From GCA-2862585 sp036340235 (lineage in GTDB: Bacteria; Bacteroidota; Bacteroidia; Flavobacteriales; UBA7312), in the NCBI GenBank assembly GCA_036340235.1, contig JAYYZE010000027.1:1-63662 (forward strand): DNA of 63,662 bases. Direction: 5' to 3'. Below the pieces are notes generated by a model. That model saw nothing but the letters and a program-made list of their open reading frames with translations. It was not told the origin of the DNA and made no database searches. The position numbers and the translations under genes were made by a program. Below, one piece after another: positions 63,646-63,662 of the stretch. Position 1 is the first letter of the stretch. The number at the start of each line of letters is the position of its first letter.

Positions 63646-63662
63646 GGCCTTTTTTACACCAT

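Noticed and set aside
1..63662. Reassignment of TAG (or TAA) to a sense codon
   Set aside because: rpsO (LGIRR-TAG) and the barrel protein (LYF-TAG) end exactly at their conserved C-termini with TAG, and many genes end properly with TAA. The interrupted genes also suggest different residues (Lys, Gln, Tyr).

Overview
The window is AT-rich DNA from a member of the Bacteroidota, most likely an uncultured, probably marine, Flavobacteriales lineage. Three things support this. Many secreted proteins carry type IX secretion (T9SS) C-terminal sorting domains, and porT itself lies next to ubiE. The primary sigma factor is the short (~287 aa) Bacteroidota type, and several intergenic regions contain the matching TAnnTTTG -7 box. 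The tmRNA tag (GEYNYAMAA) is also typical of the phylum. No insertion sequence, CRISPR array or tRNA gene was seen.

Layout. 1-6.2 kb: the 3'-truncated end of a giant SprB-repeat surface protein, a secreted redoxin, small hypothetical genes and a frameshifted alpha/beta hydrolase. 6.2-13.7 kb: metabolic and stress genes (GapN-type aldehyde dehydrogenase, nitroreductase, ElbB, SelO AMPylase, DUF2237, ChaN). 13.7-28.3 kb: many secreted proteins (CAP-domain protein, S1-type protease, Kazal-domain protein, two CotH-domain proteins) with a MerC protein, an acid phosphatase, two hydrolase genes and a broken rhodanese-thioredoxin gene. 28.3-29.3 kb: tmRNA (ssrA), with a serine-recombinase C-terminal remnant beside its 3' end. 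29.3-39.2 kb: housekeeping genes (saccharopine/alanine dehydrogenase-like, rpe, rpoD, pnp, rpsO, accD, fbaA, trmH-like, porT, ubiE). 39.2-48.5 kb: transport and metabolism (SLC12-like transporter, Kv-type K+ channel, rfaE1, aspC, MFS, xerD, aroQ). 48.5-53.7 kb: a decayed GNAT gene, ddl, a PASTA protein, a T9SS protein and rluD. 53.7-60.4 kb: a tightly packed minus-strand operon (MbnP-like lipoprotein, diheme MauG-like peroxidase, M43 metalloprotease, S1 protease, mqnE). 60.5-63.6 kb: an AddA/RecB-like helicase-nuclease.

How the genes work together. PorT belongs to the secretion machine whose cargo is abundant here: seven proteins have recognisable type A sorting domains, and three end in a different short C-terminal motif (LG(Q/K)...Y...DG.VEK). 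mqnE and ubiE together point to menaquinone made by the futalosine route. The SLC12-like carrier and Kv channel are divergent neighbours and probably both act in ion balance.

Most striking observation. Several otherwise well-preserved genes are interrupted: a rhodanese-thioredoxin gene by two in-frame stops, a GldL-like small membrane protein and the PASTA protein each by one TAG where lysine would be expected, an alpha/beta hydrolase by one missing A in an A-run, and a GNAT gene by one nonsense codon plus two missing A's. Nearby rpsO and an outer-membrane barrel gene end at TAG exactly where expected, so genome-wide stop reassignment is unlikely. Recent gene decay, recoding, or sequence error remain as explanations.
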